DNA of 64,000 bases. It comes from Desulfurococcaceae archaeon MEX13E-LK6-19. GTDB taxonomy: Archaea > Thermoproteota > Thermoprotei_A > Sulfolobales > Desulfurococcaceae. The notes under the pieces were generated by a model, which had not been told where the DNA came from, ran no database searches, and saw only the letters and a list, made by a program, of their open reading frames with translations. The DNA lies in NCBI GenBank assembly GCA_029637525.1, contig CP072660.1:1327612-1391611 (forward strand), read 5' to 3'. Position 1 is the first letter of the stretch; each line of letters begins with the position of its first letter. Positions 36,426-45,057 of this stretch are shown here, one piece after another. The position numbers were made by a program, and so were the translations under genes.

Positions 36426-37294
36426 TACCTGAACCACCTCCTCAAAGCTGTTACGGCGTATGGTATTACGATCACTAGCGATAGCGCGAACATCACGACA
36501 GCTATGGCAGCACCGTCAGCCATGAACCTAGCCCAGAACGCCATTTCCCACATGTACATACCTAGGACGTCGGTGGCGTATCCGGGTCCGCCACGTGTTG
36601 CAACAAATACTAGGTCGAATAGCTTGAGTATAGCTAGTGAGAGCAAAGGTATTGTTACAAGGAACCCCGACTTAGAGAGAGGCAGTATTATTCTGTAGAA
36701 TATCTTGAAACCAGATGCTCCATCGATTCTAGCTGCCTCGATAATAGCTTTATCGATACTCTTTATGGTTGCCTCGAATACTACTGTGGCGAAGCCTAGG
36801 TAGAGCCATACCGTGACGAAGATCAGTGCGTACAATGCTGTACCGGGGTCTGCTATCCACGAGTGCTTCAGGAAGCCTAGCCCAATCATGTCTAGTAGAG
36901 TATTTATTGCACCGTTTTCGCCGTACATCCAGACCCATATTGTAGCTGATACAACCATTGACATTGCTGTTGGTATCAATAGTATTGTTCTAAACAATGT
37001 TTCCTTGCCAGTAATCATCATTAAATAGGCTATTACTAGTCCAAGGAAGGATGTGGGTACAACGAATATGGCTATCCACATAAGGTTGTTGCGTAAGTCT
37101 ATCCAGAATCTTTCTGTACTAAAGATCCTCTGGTAGTTTTCTAGTCCAACAAAGTTAAGTGATATCCTGGCGCTCCTCCAGTCACTCATCGACACATATA
37201 TTGTCTCTATTATCATGAAGTAGAGAACCGATATTATTATCAATATTGGTCCAACGAATACAAGGAAGTCCTTGATCGTTGTTACCTTAGGCAC
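36425..37294 (-). CDS. Sugar ABC importer permease (MalF-type)
   Basis: 289 residues, six membrane segments. IEAARIDGASGFKIFYRIILPLSKSGFLVTIPLL is the EAA loop. N-terminal region KDFLVFVGPILIIISVLYFMI begins the first helix and WMYGENGAINTLLDMIGLGF is typical of MalF-like permeases without the large MalF insertion. GTG 37294 has GGTGA at 7 bases. Confidence 0.94.
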   Translation of the reverse strand: MPKVTTIKDFLVFVGPILIIISVLYFMIIETIYVSMSDWRSARISLNFVGLENYQRIFSTERFWIDLRNNLMWIAIFVVPTSFLGLVIAYLMMITGKETLFRTILLIPTAMSMVVSATIWVWMYGENGAINTLLDMIGLGFLKHSWIADPGTALYALIFVTVWLYLGFATVVFEATIKSIDKAIIEAARIDGASGFKIFYRIILPLSKSGFLVTIPLLSLAILKLFDLVFVATRGGPGYATDVLGMYMWEMAFWARFMADGAAIAVVMFALSLVIVIPYAVTALRRWFR

Positions 37295-37388
37295 TACGGA
37301 TTCACCAGAGGTTTACCTCACGAATAGAGAACGGGTGTATTAGGGAAAAAACTTATTGCTTATTACATGTGATTACGTATAGTTATGG

Positions 37389-38789
37389 TTAGCTCCTCCT
37401 TGTTATGAAGTAGTCTACTGATACGCCGGCCCAGAAGTCTGGTAGGCCAGTGTTTGGTATAGCGTTCTGTATGGATGCAATAGCGGCGTTGACCGCGTCT
37501 TCAACGCTTGTTCCAGCGCCAATGGCGGTGATCATGTTGGTTAGTATGTTGTGCATCTCTGTTACAAAGGCCTCCTTCGAGACACCGCCGTGTACAGCGC
37601 TTGGCACTAGTGTTGATTTCTTGAAGTCTTCTGCTGTCTCGGGTCTATAGGGGTCTGGATAGCTTGGTGATACGTCTGTACGAGCAGGGATTGAGCCTTT
37701 GATTAGGTTGAACTGTTCTTGTGCCTCCTTGGAGCCTACTACGAGTAGCCATTTCTTGGCTGCATCTGGGTGTGGAGCGTTCTTAGGCATGTTGAAGGAG
37801 TCTGATAGTAGTATGAACACGTTCTTGGGGAATGGTGCTGCAGCCCAGTCCTCGCCGTACTTGTAGTTGTTTGCTATGTAGTAGCCGGCTACCCAGTCAC
37901 CGTGGATGTACATGGCTGCCTTGCCTTGTGCTACTAGTGCTGCAGCCTGGTCCCATGTTAGCTCTGGGTGGTTGCTGTTGAACAAGCCCTCCTTGGCCAT
38001 TGTACCTATTACTTCTAGTACGTCTCTAACAGCCTTCCATACGGGGTCGTTGGGGTCGTTGTAGTTGAACTTGCCTGTCCAGAACTTCACGTAGATCTCG
38101 GGTCCACCGTGGAGGACTAGTAGTACCTCGAATAAGTGTGTTAGAGGCCACTTGTTTCTAGTAGCAAGAGCTATGGGGGCTACGTCTGGCTTGTGCTGTT
38201 TGATGTACCTGGCGACTTCGAGTAGTGTTGTTAGGTTCCATTCTCTTGGGTCACCGAACTTGTCAATAATCTTTAGTTCATCAAAGATCTTGGGGTTGTA
38301 CCATAGTACGTTGGATCTGTGTACGTTGATTGGTACAGCGTAGTAGTGTCCATTGAACTTACACATGGCCTGGAGTGTCTCGGGGATAACATCCTTTAAG
38401 CCAAGCTCGTCCCATACTTCATCAACAGGCTCGAGGTAACCTGCGTCAACATATTCTTTCAGCTCACCACCAGCGTGAACCTGGAACGTATCTGGTGGAG
38501 TCCCGGCTGCCAAGAGGCCCCATATAACAGCCTTCATTACGGCTCCAGCGCCACCTGCAACAGGGTTCTCAACAATATCGATTCCATACTCATCCTTGTA
38601 AATCGCGAATACCTTGTCTATGGCTTCTCTCTCACCACCAGCTGTCCACCAGTGGTAGATCACCAACTCCTCTTTCTTCGTGGGCTGCTGAGTGTAATAC
38701 CACCAGGCGACTCCACCAATGATCGCGATTATGATAATAACAGCTATTACAGCTGCAATGGTTTTAGAAATAGCCCGAGGGGAGACCAT
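37389..38789 (-). CDS. Sugar-binding protein of ABC importer (family 1)
   Basis: 466 residues. Short start MVSPRAISKTIAAVI, hydrophobic helix to about residue 30, QQPTKKEE linker, then an extracellular sugar-binding domain: LVIYHWWTAGGEREAIDKVF, DTFQVHAGGELKEYVDAGYLEP, VAQGKAAMYIHGDWVAGY and DSFNMPKNAPHPDAAKKWL, all usual in MalE/glucose-type proteins. R-A-I-S before the helix fits a class III (PibD) signal, as in Sulfolobus sugar-binding proteins. The sugar cannot be told from sequence. ATG with GGTGGGATATAG upstream and a TTTAAATAG-type TATA at about 38848. Confidence 0.92.
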   Translation of the reverse strand: MVSPRAISKTIAAVIAVIIIIAIIGGVAWWYYTQQPTKKEELVIYHWWTAGGEREAIDKVFAIYKDEYGIDIVENPVAGGAGAVMKAVIWGLLAAGTPPDTFQVHAGGELKEYVDAGYLEPVDEVWDELGLKDVIPETLQAMCKFNGHYYAVPINVHRSNVLWYNPKIFDELKIIDKFGDPREWNLTTLLEVARYIKQHKPDVAPIALATRNKWPLTHLFEVLLVLHGGPEIYVKFWTGKFNYNDPNDPVWKAVRDVLEVIGTMAKEGLFNSNHPELTWDQAAALVAQGKAAMYIHGDWVAGYYIANNYKYGEDWAAAPFPKNVFILLSDSFNMPKNAPHPDAAKKWLLVVGSKEAQEQFNLIKGSIPARTDVSPSYPDPYRPETAEDFKKSTLVPSAVHGGVSKEAFVTEMHNILTNMITAIGAGTSVEDAVNAAIASIQNAIPNTGLPDFWAGVSVDYFITRRS

Positions 38790-39079
38790 CTATATCCCAC
38801 CCGTGCATAATTCAGAACTTACACTATTCAATTAAGCACATATACTATTTAAAAAATTATCGTAAGAATATGTTATAGTCAGAATTAGTTGTTTCTCAAT
38901 GATCATCCTATACAGAAACTGGATGGTTTATATTAAGACCAAACATTAGATACTATGTTTTATTTAATATTCTTATAGAAGGGAGACATTGTTTACATAC
39001 TTGTACTTGGATACATTGTACTATAATATAGATGTTTCAAAGTTAATATGCCTTTTGAAACTATTATGAAGATAAGCGA

Positions 39080-39089
39080 AATATTTATG
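39080..39089 (+). promoter_or_regulatory. TATA box of the QueT/ECF operon
   Basis: AATATTTATG is about 50 bases before the ATG at 39133, giving a leader of about 20 bases. The remaining gap from 38790 to 39079 is A/T-rich and contains the divergent TATA element of the sugar-binding protein near 38848; no RNA or ORF is visible in it. No preQ1-type riboswitch is recognisable. Confidence 0.45.
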
Positions 39090-39132
39090 TTTTACGTTTT
39101 TCGTGTTAGACTAGGTTAAGGTGGTAAATGCT

Positions 39133-39639
39133 ATGAGGTCTCGTTTGACTATAGAGTCGGCTAAAGCAGCTGTGATAGCAGCTGTTTATGCTGCTGTGAC
39201 CATAGTGCTCCAGCCAATTAGCTTCGGTCCACTCCAGGTGAGGATAAGTGATGCATTGCTACCCTTACCTTATATACCGTACTTCGGGTTCCCAGCTGTA
39301 ATAGGATTGACTATAGGGTGTTTACTAGCAAACATGGTTTCCCCATACGGGATCATAGACATTGTCTTGGGTACGCTCACTAATTTCGCTGCAGGCTTAT
39401 TCGCCTGGTCTATAGGCAAGACATACTATGGTAAAGAATGGGCGAAGGTACTCGTGCTTATAGCACAGATATTAATTGTCACAGTAATCATAGGTGTTGT
39501 ACTGCTTCACATAATATTCGCTATCGAGCTGGAATATGCAGTACCAGGTGTGCTCCTAGGCTCAACAATAAGTATTGGTGTTGGCGGGTATATCCTGCTG
39601 ACAACTATTGAGAAGAGGATGCCTAGACTATGGAAGTAA
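39133..39639 (+). CDS. queT: QueT-family ECF transporter substrate component
   Basis: About 168 residues, five to six membrane helices. AAVIAAVYAAVTIVLQPISFGPLQVRISDALLPLPYI is the QueT signature, followed by GLTIGCLLANMVSPYGIIDIVLGTLTNFAAGLFAW. QueT proteins are S-components thought to import queuosine/7-deazaguanine precursors. An archaeon could use these to make archaeosine in tRNA. ATG 39133 has AAGGTGGT at 7-9 bases; GTG 39121 is less likely. It overlaps the ECF ATPase gene by 10 bases, so the transporter is dedicated and not shared. Confidence 0.87.
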   Translation: MRSRLTIESAKAAVIAAVYAAVTIVLQPISFGPLQVRISDALLPLPYIPYFGFPAVIGLTIGCLLANMVSPYGIIDIVLGTLTNFAAGLFAWSIGKTYYGKEWAKVLVLIAQILIVTVIIGVVLLHIIFAIELEYAVPGVLLGSTISIGVGGYILLTTIEKRMPRLWK

Positions 39640-40355
39640 TTGTCAATAGAGTGACAGTGGATTATAATGGGAAACGTGCTCTAGACAATATTTCTTTCTC
39701 CCTTGGGGAAGGAGTACATATCCTATTGGGATCCAATGGAAGCGGTAAGACGACGCTATTGAAGGTATTAGCCGGATTAATCAAGCCTACGCAAGGAGTA
39801 GTCAAGATAAACGGTATTATCCCTTGGAGTATTAGCAGGAAGAAACTAGCCAGAATAGTGGGGTATGTATGGCAGAACCCATACTATGGGTTCGTTGAAG
39901 CAAGAGTTATCGATGAGATAAAGTTCATTCTGGAGGCAACAGGTGCTGAAGGCAACTGGTTTATTGTTGAGAAACTTGTTCCCAGAGAATTATTCGAGAG
40001 AGACCCATTTACTTTGAGTGGCGGGGAAGCACGACGAGTCTCTATCGCTAGCGTCTTGGTTGCAGATCAAGATGTATGGCTTCTCGACGAGCCTTTTGCT
40101 AATCTAGACAATAAAGGCGTTAACGACTTGATCGAAGTAATCGATTATGGTAGAAGAAGAGGCAAGACAATAATCATAGCAACACACCACGTACTATACG
40201 CTGACATGGTTGAACCCGATACTCTTCTCCTCCTGGATAACGGCAGGCTTGTGCTAACCGGTGACTGGAGTAGTGCTACAGACGATGTATTGATGAAACA
40301 CAGGGTTATGCCACGGGGTGTTCTATGTGGAGAAAATATTCAGAGAAGCAAATAG
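39630..40355 (+). CDS. ECF transporter ATPase
   Basis: 241 residues. LLGSNGSGKTTLLKVLAGLI, YVWQNPYYGFVEARVIDEI (Q-loop in the ECF form), LSGGEARRVSIASVL and VWLLDEPFANLD. A single ATPase gene is present, so the complex probably uses a homodimer. Overlaps queT at its start and the transmembrane subunit at its end by 38 bases. Confidence 0.92.
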   Translation: MEVIVNRVTVDYNGKRALDNISFSLGEGVHILLGSNGSGKTTLLKVLAGLIKPTQGVVKINGIIPWSISRKKLARIVGYVWQNPYYGFVEARVIDEIKFILEATGAEGNWFIVEKLVPRELFERDPFTLSGGEARRVSIASVLVADQDVWLLDEPFANLDNKGVNDLIEVIDYGRRRGKTIIIATHHVLYADMVEPDTLLLLDNGRLVLTGDWSSATDDVLMKHRVMPRGVLCGENIQRSK

Positions 40356-40905
40356 ACTACAGTACAGCAAGACCATCCTCCATAACATCAACTTGTTTCC
40401 AGCAAAGATAGCATACATAGCATTTATTGCCTCAACAATATTCTACCTCGACATAGAATACTACCCGCTCCTCATAGCGATCAATATTGCCATGCTAATA
40501 TTCATCCACGCATACCGCGTCCTAGCTGGTACAACAATATCGTACTTGTTCCTATCGTCGATAATAATTCTCATAGACTATCTCTCGGGAACCCTGACAA
40601 CAAGTGTTATCCGTGTGATAGTATACGGCTATACATCGTTTACAGCAATAGCGCTATTCTACACTACAACACCACCATATCATCTAAGACATTACCTTGG
40701 CCTCAATGCCCTGACCCTAGCTTACTTGATAATACATGATACATTAAATGAAGTAGCCGAGATAATGTACTCACTCAAAGCACGTGGATGGGAGCCTGGA
40801 CTGAATCCTCTCAAGTACATAGGATTACTGTATACTTCATTAATGATAATGATCATGAGGATATCCCATATAGAGGATTCACTACGTGCACGAGGTGTAG
40901 ACTAG
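40318..40905 (+). CDS. ecfT: ECF transporter transmembrane coupling protein EcfT
   Basis: 195 residues, about five helices. The two coupling motifs of EcfT are present in order: YSLKARGWEP near residue 154 and DSLRARGVD at the C-terminus; the Ala-Arg-Gly triplets dock onto the ATPase. Shorter than many bacterial EcfT (about 250 residues). GTG 40318, overlapping the ATPase gene. Confidence 0.88.
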   Translation: MFYVEKIFREANRLQYSKTILHNINLFPAKIAYIAFIASTIFYLDIEYYPLLIAINIAMLIFIHAYRVLAGTTISYLFLSSIIILIDYLSGTLTTSVIRVIVYGYTSFTAIALFYTTTPPYHLRHYLGLNALTLAYLIIHDTLNEVAEIMYSLKARGWEPGLNPLKYIGLLYTSLMIMIMRISHIEDSLRARGVD

Positions 40906-40913
40906 CTAGACTG

Positions 40914-42680
40914 CTACTTTGCCTTGTATAGTTTTTCTATAATGTATTTATGGAGATCATAGGCTGTAACTAGACCTACATACATACCATCGTCATCGGT
41001 TATAATTACCACTGGCATATTGTATCTCGTCATTAGATCTATTATTTCAGATAAACATGCATTTATATTTGTTTCAGGAGGTTTGATCAAATCTAGTTCA
41101 TTTACTTTATGCTTTATAGTTAGCTTATCTGCTTGTCGTGATAGGGTCTCTGTATTTATCAGTCCGAGAGGTCTACCTTTATCATCAATTACAGGGAGAT
41201 ATCTTAGATGAGTAGTAGTGTATACTTCGAGAAGATACTCTATGTTGTCGCTAGGCTTTAGCACAGGGACGGTTTTCACAACACTTGCCGCAGGCTTAGA
41301 TAATACTTCACCGATATTGGTATTAGCAATGAGAATGAGAAGATTCTCTAACTCTCTTACGAGCCGTGTGTTTCTCTGATTAATGTATAGTGTGTGTTTA
41401 CCTATGATTTCTCTTGAAATAATTGCTGATGTGAGACAAGGCAAGAGTAATGCGTAATTCCCAGTTATCTCGCTTACGAGTATGCTGGTGCCAAACGGTG
41501 TTGTTGATACTGCTCCATAGACGGCAGCCATCCCAATATAGGCATAGAGTATTGCAGGTAACGGCGAGATATACTGGCCTATAATATAGTAGTATATGAT
41601 CCCAGTTAAGGCTCCCACATAGATTCCTGGCCCAAATAAACCAGCACTTGCACCTGAATTTACAGTTAAACCCGTGGCAATGGTTTTCATCAACAAGAGT
41701 ATTACAACAATTGTTAACACATGATACATGGACTCGGCTGATAGGATTTCCTTAAACAAATTATTTAAATATACTGGACCCAGACCGAGAGCACCAGGTT
41801 CAATAAGCCCTATTACGCCAAGGACTAAGCCGAATAGACTAGCCACGATTATATCCGAGAATTTCTTGACAAGAACTTTTCTTAAAACCATTATACCTCT
41901 TATAGTGGAGACGTAAAGAAGTGCTGTTATTGAAGAGAATACTCCAAATATTATGTACGACAATATGCTTGTGTACATGAATATCGTTGATACATCTATA
42001 CTCACTATTGGAAACAACCGCCTAGGACCAAGTATACTATAAGAGATGAGAAATCCCGTTATACTCGAGAATAATACTGGTACCAAGGCCCTAGCTTCTA
42101 GATCTCTCTTGTAAGGTACTTCGAGCGCGAATACTGTTGCACCAAGTGGTGCCTGAAATATTGTTGAAAGCGAGCCAGCTACACCTGCTAGTACGAGAGT
42201 CTTTCGTTCAACACTTCTCGTACCAAAATATCTTGAGAAAACACTTGCAATACCACCTCCTATAAGGCTCCCTGGCCCCTGGAGTCCACCACTACCCCCT
42301 CCACCAATAGTGATTATTGTCGATACTATTTTCGCGAAAACAACTCTCATCCTTATTCTCCCAGCCCTAAAATGATAGCTTTCAAGAAGAGACTCTATAC
42401 CCGCCCCCATAGCTTCACGAGCATTAAGGAGTTTGATAATAACGTAGCTTAACACTATGGATGAAAACACTATTACTGGTATCAAGTATTTATTTGGTGT
42501 TTTTAATGCTACAACAGAAAAATCATTACCCGATATACTAGAGTCAACACCAAGTAGTAATGAGTATGCTGAAGTAAGCAGCATTAATCCTTCTATAAAG
42601 ACCAATGTTATTATGCTTGATATAAAACCTATGACTATTCCATACAGTACAAGTCTCTGGAGACCTTGTATCCTATACAA
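40914..42680 (-). CDS. CLC-family chloride channel/transporter with CBS domains
   Basis: 588 residues. About ten membrane segments up to residue 440, then two CBS domains (about 455-515 and 525-585; VPVLKPSDNIEYLLEVY and MPVVIITDDDGMYVGLV). CLC selectivity regions: GAGIES near 92, GGGSGGLQGPGSLIGG near 128-142, and SAGLFGPGIYVGAL near 345, corresponding to GSGIP, GKEGP and GxFxP. The gating glutamate position reads Gln (Q134). CBS domains usually sense adenine nucleotides. TTG start at 42680. Convergent with the ECF operon. Confidence 0.92.
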   Translation of the reverse strand: MYRIQGLQRLVLYGIVIGFISSIITLVFIEGLMLLTSAYSLLLGVDSSISGNDFSVVALKTPNKYLIPVIVFSSIVLSYVIIKLLNAREAMGAGIESLLESYHFRAGRIRMRVVFAKIVSTIITIGGGGSGGLQGPGSLIGGGIASVFSRYFGTRSVERKTLVLAGVAGSLSTIFQAPLGATVFALEVPYKRDLEARALVPVLFSSITGFLISYSILGPRRLFPIVSIDVSTIFMYTSILSYIIFGVFSSITALLYVSTIRGIMVLRKVLVKKFSDIIVASLFGLVLGVIGLIEPGALGLGPVYLNNLFKEILSAESMYHVLTIVVILLLMKTIATGLTVNSGASAGLFGPGIYVGALTGIIYYYIIGQYISPLPAILYAYIGMAAVYGAVSTTPFGTSILVSEITGNYALLLPCLTSAIISREIIGKHTLYINQRNTRLVRELENLLILIANTNIGEVLSKPAASVVKTVPVLKPSDNIEYLLEVYTTTHLRYLPVIDDKGRPLGLINTETLSRQADKLTIKHKVNELDLIKPPETNINACLSEIIDLMTRYNMPVVIITDDDGMYVGLVTAYDLHKYIIEKLYKAK

Positions 42681-42790
42681 TACAATCCCCGAGATTCTTT
42701 ACGGCATTACATGGTATAAGCCAAGGAGTTTAAAGAATCTTTATGGTAATTAATTATGTAAACTCGGAAAAGCGTCTTGGTGGTAAAACT

Positions 42791-43636
42791 TTGAGAGCGT
42801 ATGTCTCAGTTGATTTCGAAGGATTACCCGGGATACCCGTTGGAGGTCTTGTCCCTAGATCTCCACAATACTCTAGGAGCGAATGGATCGTAACAAGGAT
42901 TTCCAAGGCTGTTGTAGAGAAACTGCTTGCCAGCGGCTTCGATAAAGTCACTTTAGCTGATAGCCATGGGTACATGACCAATATTGATTACCGCGAGATA
43001 CCCCGCGGTGTAACACTTGTCCAGGGATTCCCGAGACCCTTGTCAATGATTACTGGGATCGAGGAAGGCTATGATGCTGCCTACTTCATAGGATACCACG
43101 CGGCAGCAGGTACTATGAAGGGCTATCTCGACCACACATACAGTGGCATGACATTCCACCGCGTTTACATTAATGGGCATCAGACAAGCGAGTTCCTGTT
43201 AAACGCATTGGTTGCAGGCGAGTATGGTGTTCCAGTAGTTCTTGTAGCCGGGGATAAGGCTCTGGAAACAGATGTGGAGAAGCATACTCCATGGGCAGTG
43301 TTTGTCCCACTAAAACAAGGACTAGGACGCTATGCCGCATCATTCGAGAGCCTTCCCGAAGTCATTGAGAGCCTCGAGAAAGGTGTTGAAGAAAGCGTTA
43401 AAGTGCTGAAAGAGGGTAAAGCAAAGCCTCTGGTGTTCGAGAAACCAATGGAGCTTGTTGTAGAACTCAGGGAAACAGTATTTGCTGATGCAGCTTCACT
43501 AATCCCTGGTGTAATGAGGGAAGGTGCATACAAACTTGTCTACAAAGCAGAGTCAGCTAAGGAGCTTATGGAGGTTATTGAGGCTATTACACTAGTGTGC
43601 TTTGGTATAGCTTCTCTAAGAGAAAAACTAAGGTAG
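42791..43636 (+). CDS. M55 family D-aminopeptidase (DppA-like)
   Basis: About 281 residues. From the TTG at 42791 (GGTGGT at 6 bases) the protein begins MRAYVSVDFEG, so that D8, E10, H59, H103 and E134 fall almost exactly where B. subtilis DppA has its zinc-site residues; this supports the start over ATG 42743. ADSHG, IGYHAAAG and LDHTYSG are the family blocks. DppA is a self-compartmentalising decamer that removes N-terminal D-amino acids, and archaeal relatives act on peptides more broadly. Another peptidase in a window rich in peptide use. Confidence 0.9.
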   Translation: MRAYVSVDFEGLPGIPVGGLVPRSPQYSRSEWIVTRISKAVVEKLLASGFDKVTLADSHGYMTNIDYREIPRGVTLVQGFPRPLSMITGIEEGYDAAYFIGYHAAAGTMKGYLDHTYSGMTFHRVYINGHQTSEFLLNALVAGEYGVPVVLVAGDKALETDVEKHTPWAVFVPLKQGLGRYAASFESLPEVIESLEKGVEESVKVLKEGKAKPLVFEKPMELVVELRETVFADAASLIPGVMREGAYKLVYKAESAKELMEVIEAITLVCFGIASLREKLR

Positions 43637-43672
43637 AGAGCTGAGGAGTTAAAGGGAAAAATCTGGTTTATG

Positions 43673-45052
43673 TTATTTTTTACCAGCCACGTTTATTCTT
43701 TCAACAAGTATTCCTGGAGATACAGTATTTTCTATAACAACTCTCTCTTTGCTCAATCCTACAAGGTCTTCCTTCAATAGCTTATAGAGGTTACCTGATA
43801 TTACAACGCCTTTAATAGGGTGTTTTATCTTGCCTCCTTTAACATAGAATCCATGGGATACTGTAGCCATTATGTTGCCGTTAACGGGGTTGGACATCCA
43901 GTAGCCTATGACATCATATATTATGATTCCTTCCTTAACCTCTTTAGCTATAAGGTCTTCGCTTAAACCACCTGGTTCCACAGCTAGGTTATATACCACT
44001 GGCGTGGGCGGCGATGTTATGTTCCGTCTACGTGCATTGCCTGTAGACTCCTTGTTCTCCCTCTTGGCAGTATAGTAATCGTAGACATAGTTTGCGAGCA
44101 CGCCTTTCTGGAACAATGGCTTCTTGGTGGTCTTGATTCCCTCGTCATCAAATTCTCTTGCACCAGGAGCCCACGGCATGTATGGATCGTCATATATTGT
44201 TATCTTGTCAGAGAAAACCTCCTGCCCGATCTTGTCTCTGAGAGGAGACCTTTTCTCCTGGACATTGAGAGCAGAGAGTGCTGGAGAAAGCACCGTGGAG
44301 AGAATCAAGGCAGCAACTCTTGGTGTGAAGTATGCTCTATAAACTCCAGAGTCTACTGGTTTAGCTTTAAGGAATTCTACTGCTAGACTCCCGGCTTTCT
44401 CTACCTCGCCATAAATCTTTTCTTCAACCATTTTCCTGCTATCATATAGAGCCGAATAACTTGATTCATTACCTCCCTTCTTGACCTTCACTTGAATCCA
44501 TGCTCCAGCACTACTTGTCTTACCATATATTTCCTCTCCATAGCTATTGGCTATGAATAATAGTGTCTCACCAACACCAATCAACGCTCTCGATACAAGA
44601 GCTTCTTTAGCACCCTTCTTCTTCGCGGCGTCAACAGCTGTATCCAAGGTTTTCTTCGTTATCTCCATTAACTCGTTTGCCTCCATAGAAGCAGTTTTCT
44701 CGTCATAAATACCCTCCACACTTGCTCTATCATAGCCTCGTGCAAAACCACTCCACCTCGGATCCTCTGGCGCCGCTTTGGCTGTTTTTATCGCTGTCTC
44801 GACAACCTTGTCTATGGTCTCGAGTGACAGTTCCTCAGAACCATACACACCAATTTTCTTCCCAACTGCAACACGTACACAGTATCGTCCAATACTCTTA
44901 TCCACTATACCAACAATATTCCCGCCAGCTACTTTCACTAGGAGTTCTCTAGACCAGGTAGCATAGAATTCTGCTTCACTAGCACCTAGTTCACGTGCTT
45001 TAGCAAGAGCTTTCTCTGAGAGACCATGTAGTATTTCAAATGGTCTAGCCAT
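43673..45052 (-). CDS. TldE/PmbA-family protein
   Basis: About 459 residues of the TldD/PmbA fold without the HExxxH motif, so the inactive partner (TldE/PmbA). Conserved regions: ARELGASEAEFYATWSREL near the start, GSLAVEFLKAKPVDSG, and GNIMATVSHGFYVKGGKIKHPIKGVVISGN near the C-terminus. TldD and TldE form a heterodimeric metalloprotease acting on unfolded peptides. ATG 45052 follows GGGGGGTGAAGG at 8 bases; GTG 45061 overlaps the tldD stop. Translationally coupled to tldD. Confidence 0.92.
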   Translation of the reverse strand: MARPFEILHGLSEKALAKARELGASEAEFYATWSRELLVKVAGGNIVGIVDKSIGRYCVRVAVGKKIGVYGSEELSLETIDKVVETAIKTAKAAPEDPRWSGFARGYDRASVEGIYDEKTASMEANELMEITKKTLDTAVDAAKKKGAKEALVSRALIGVGETLLFIANSYGEEIYGKTSSAGAWIQVKVKKGGNESSYSALYDSRKMVEEKIYGEVEKAGSLAVEFLKAKPVDSGVYRAYFTPRVAALILSTVLSPALSALNVQEKRSPLRDKIGQEVFSDKITIYDDPYMPWAPGAREFDDEGIKTTKKPLFQKGVLANYVYDYYTAKRENKESTGNARRRNITSPPTPVVYNLAVEPGGLSEDLIAKEVKEGIIIYDVIGYWMSNPVNGNIMATVSHGFYVKGGKIKHPIKGVVISGNLYKLLKEDLVGLSKERVVIENTVSPGILVERINVAGKK

Positions 45053-45057
45053 GACCT

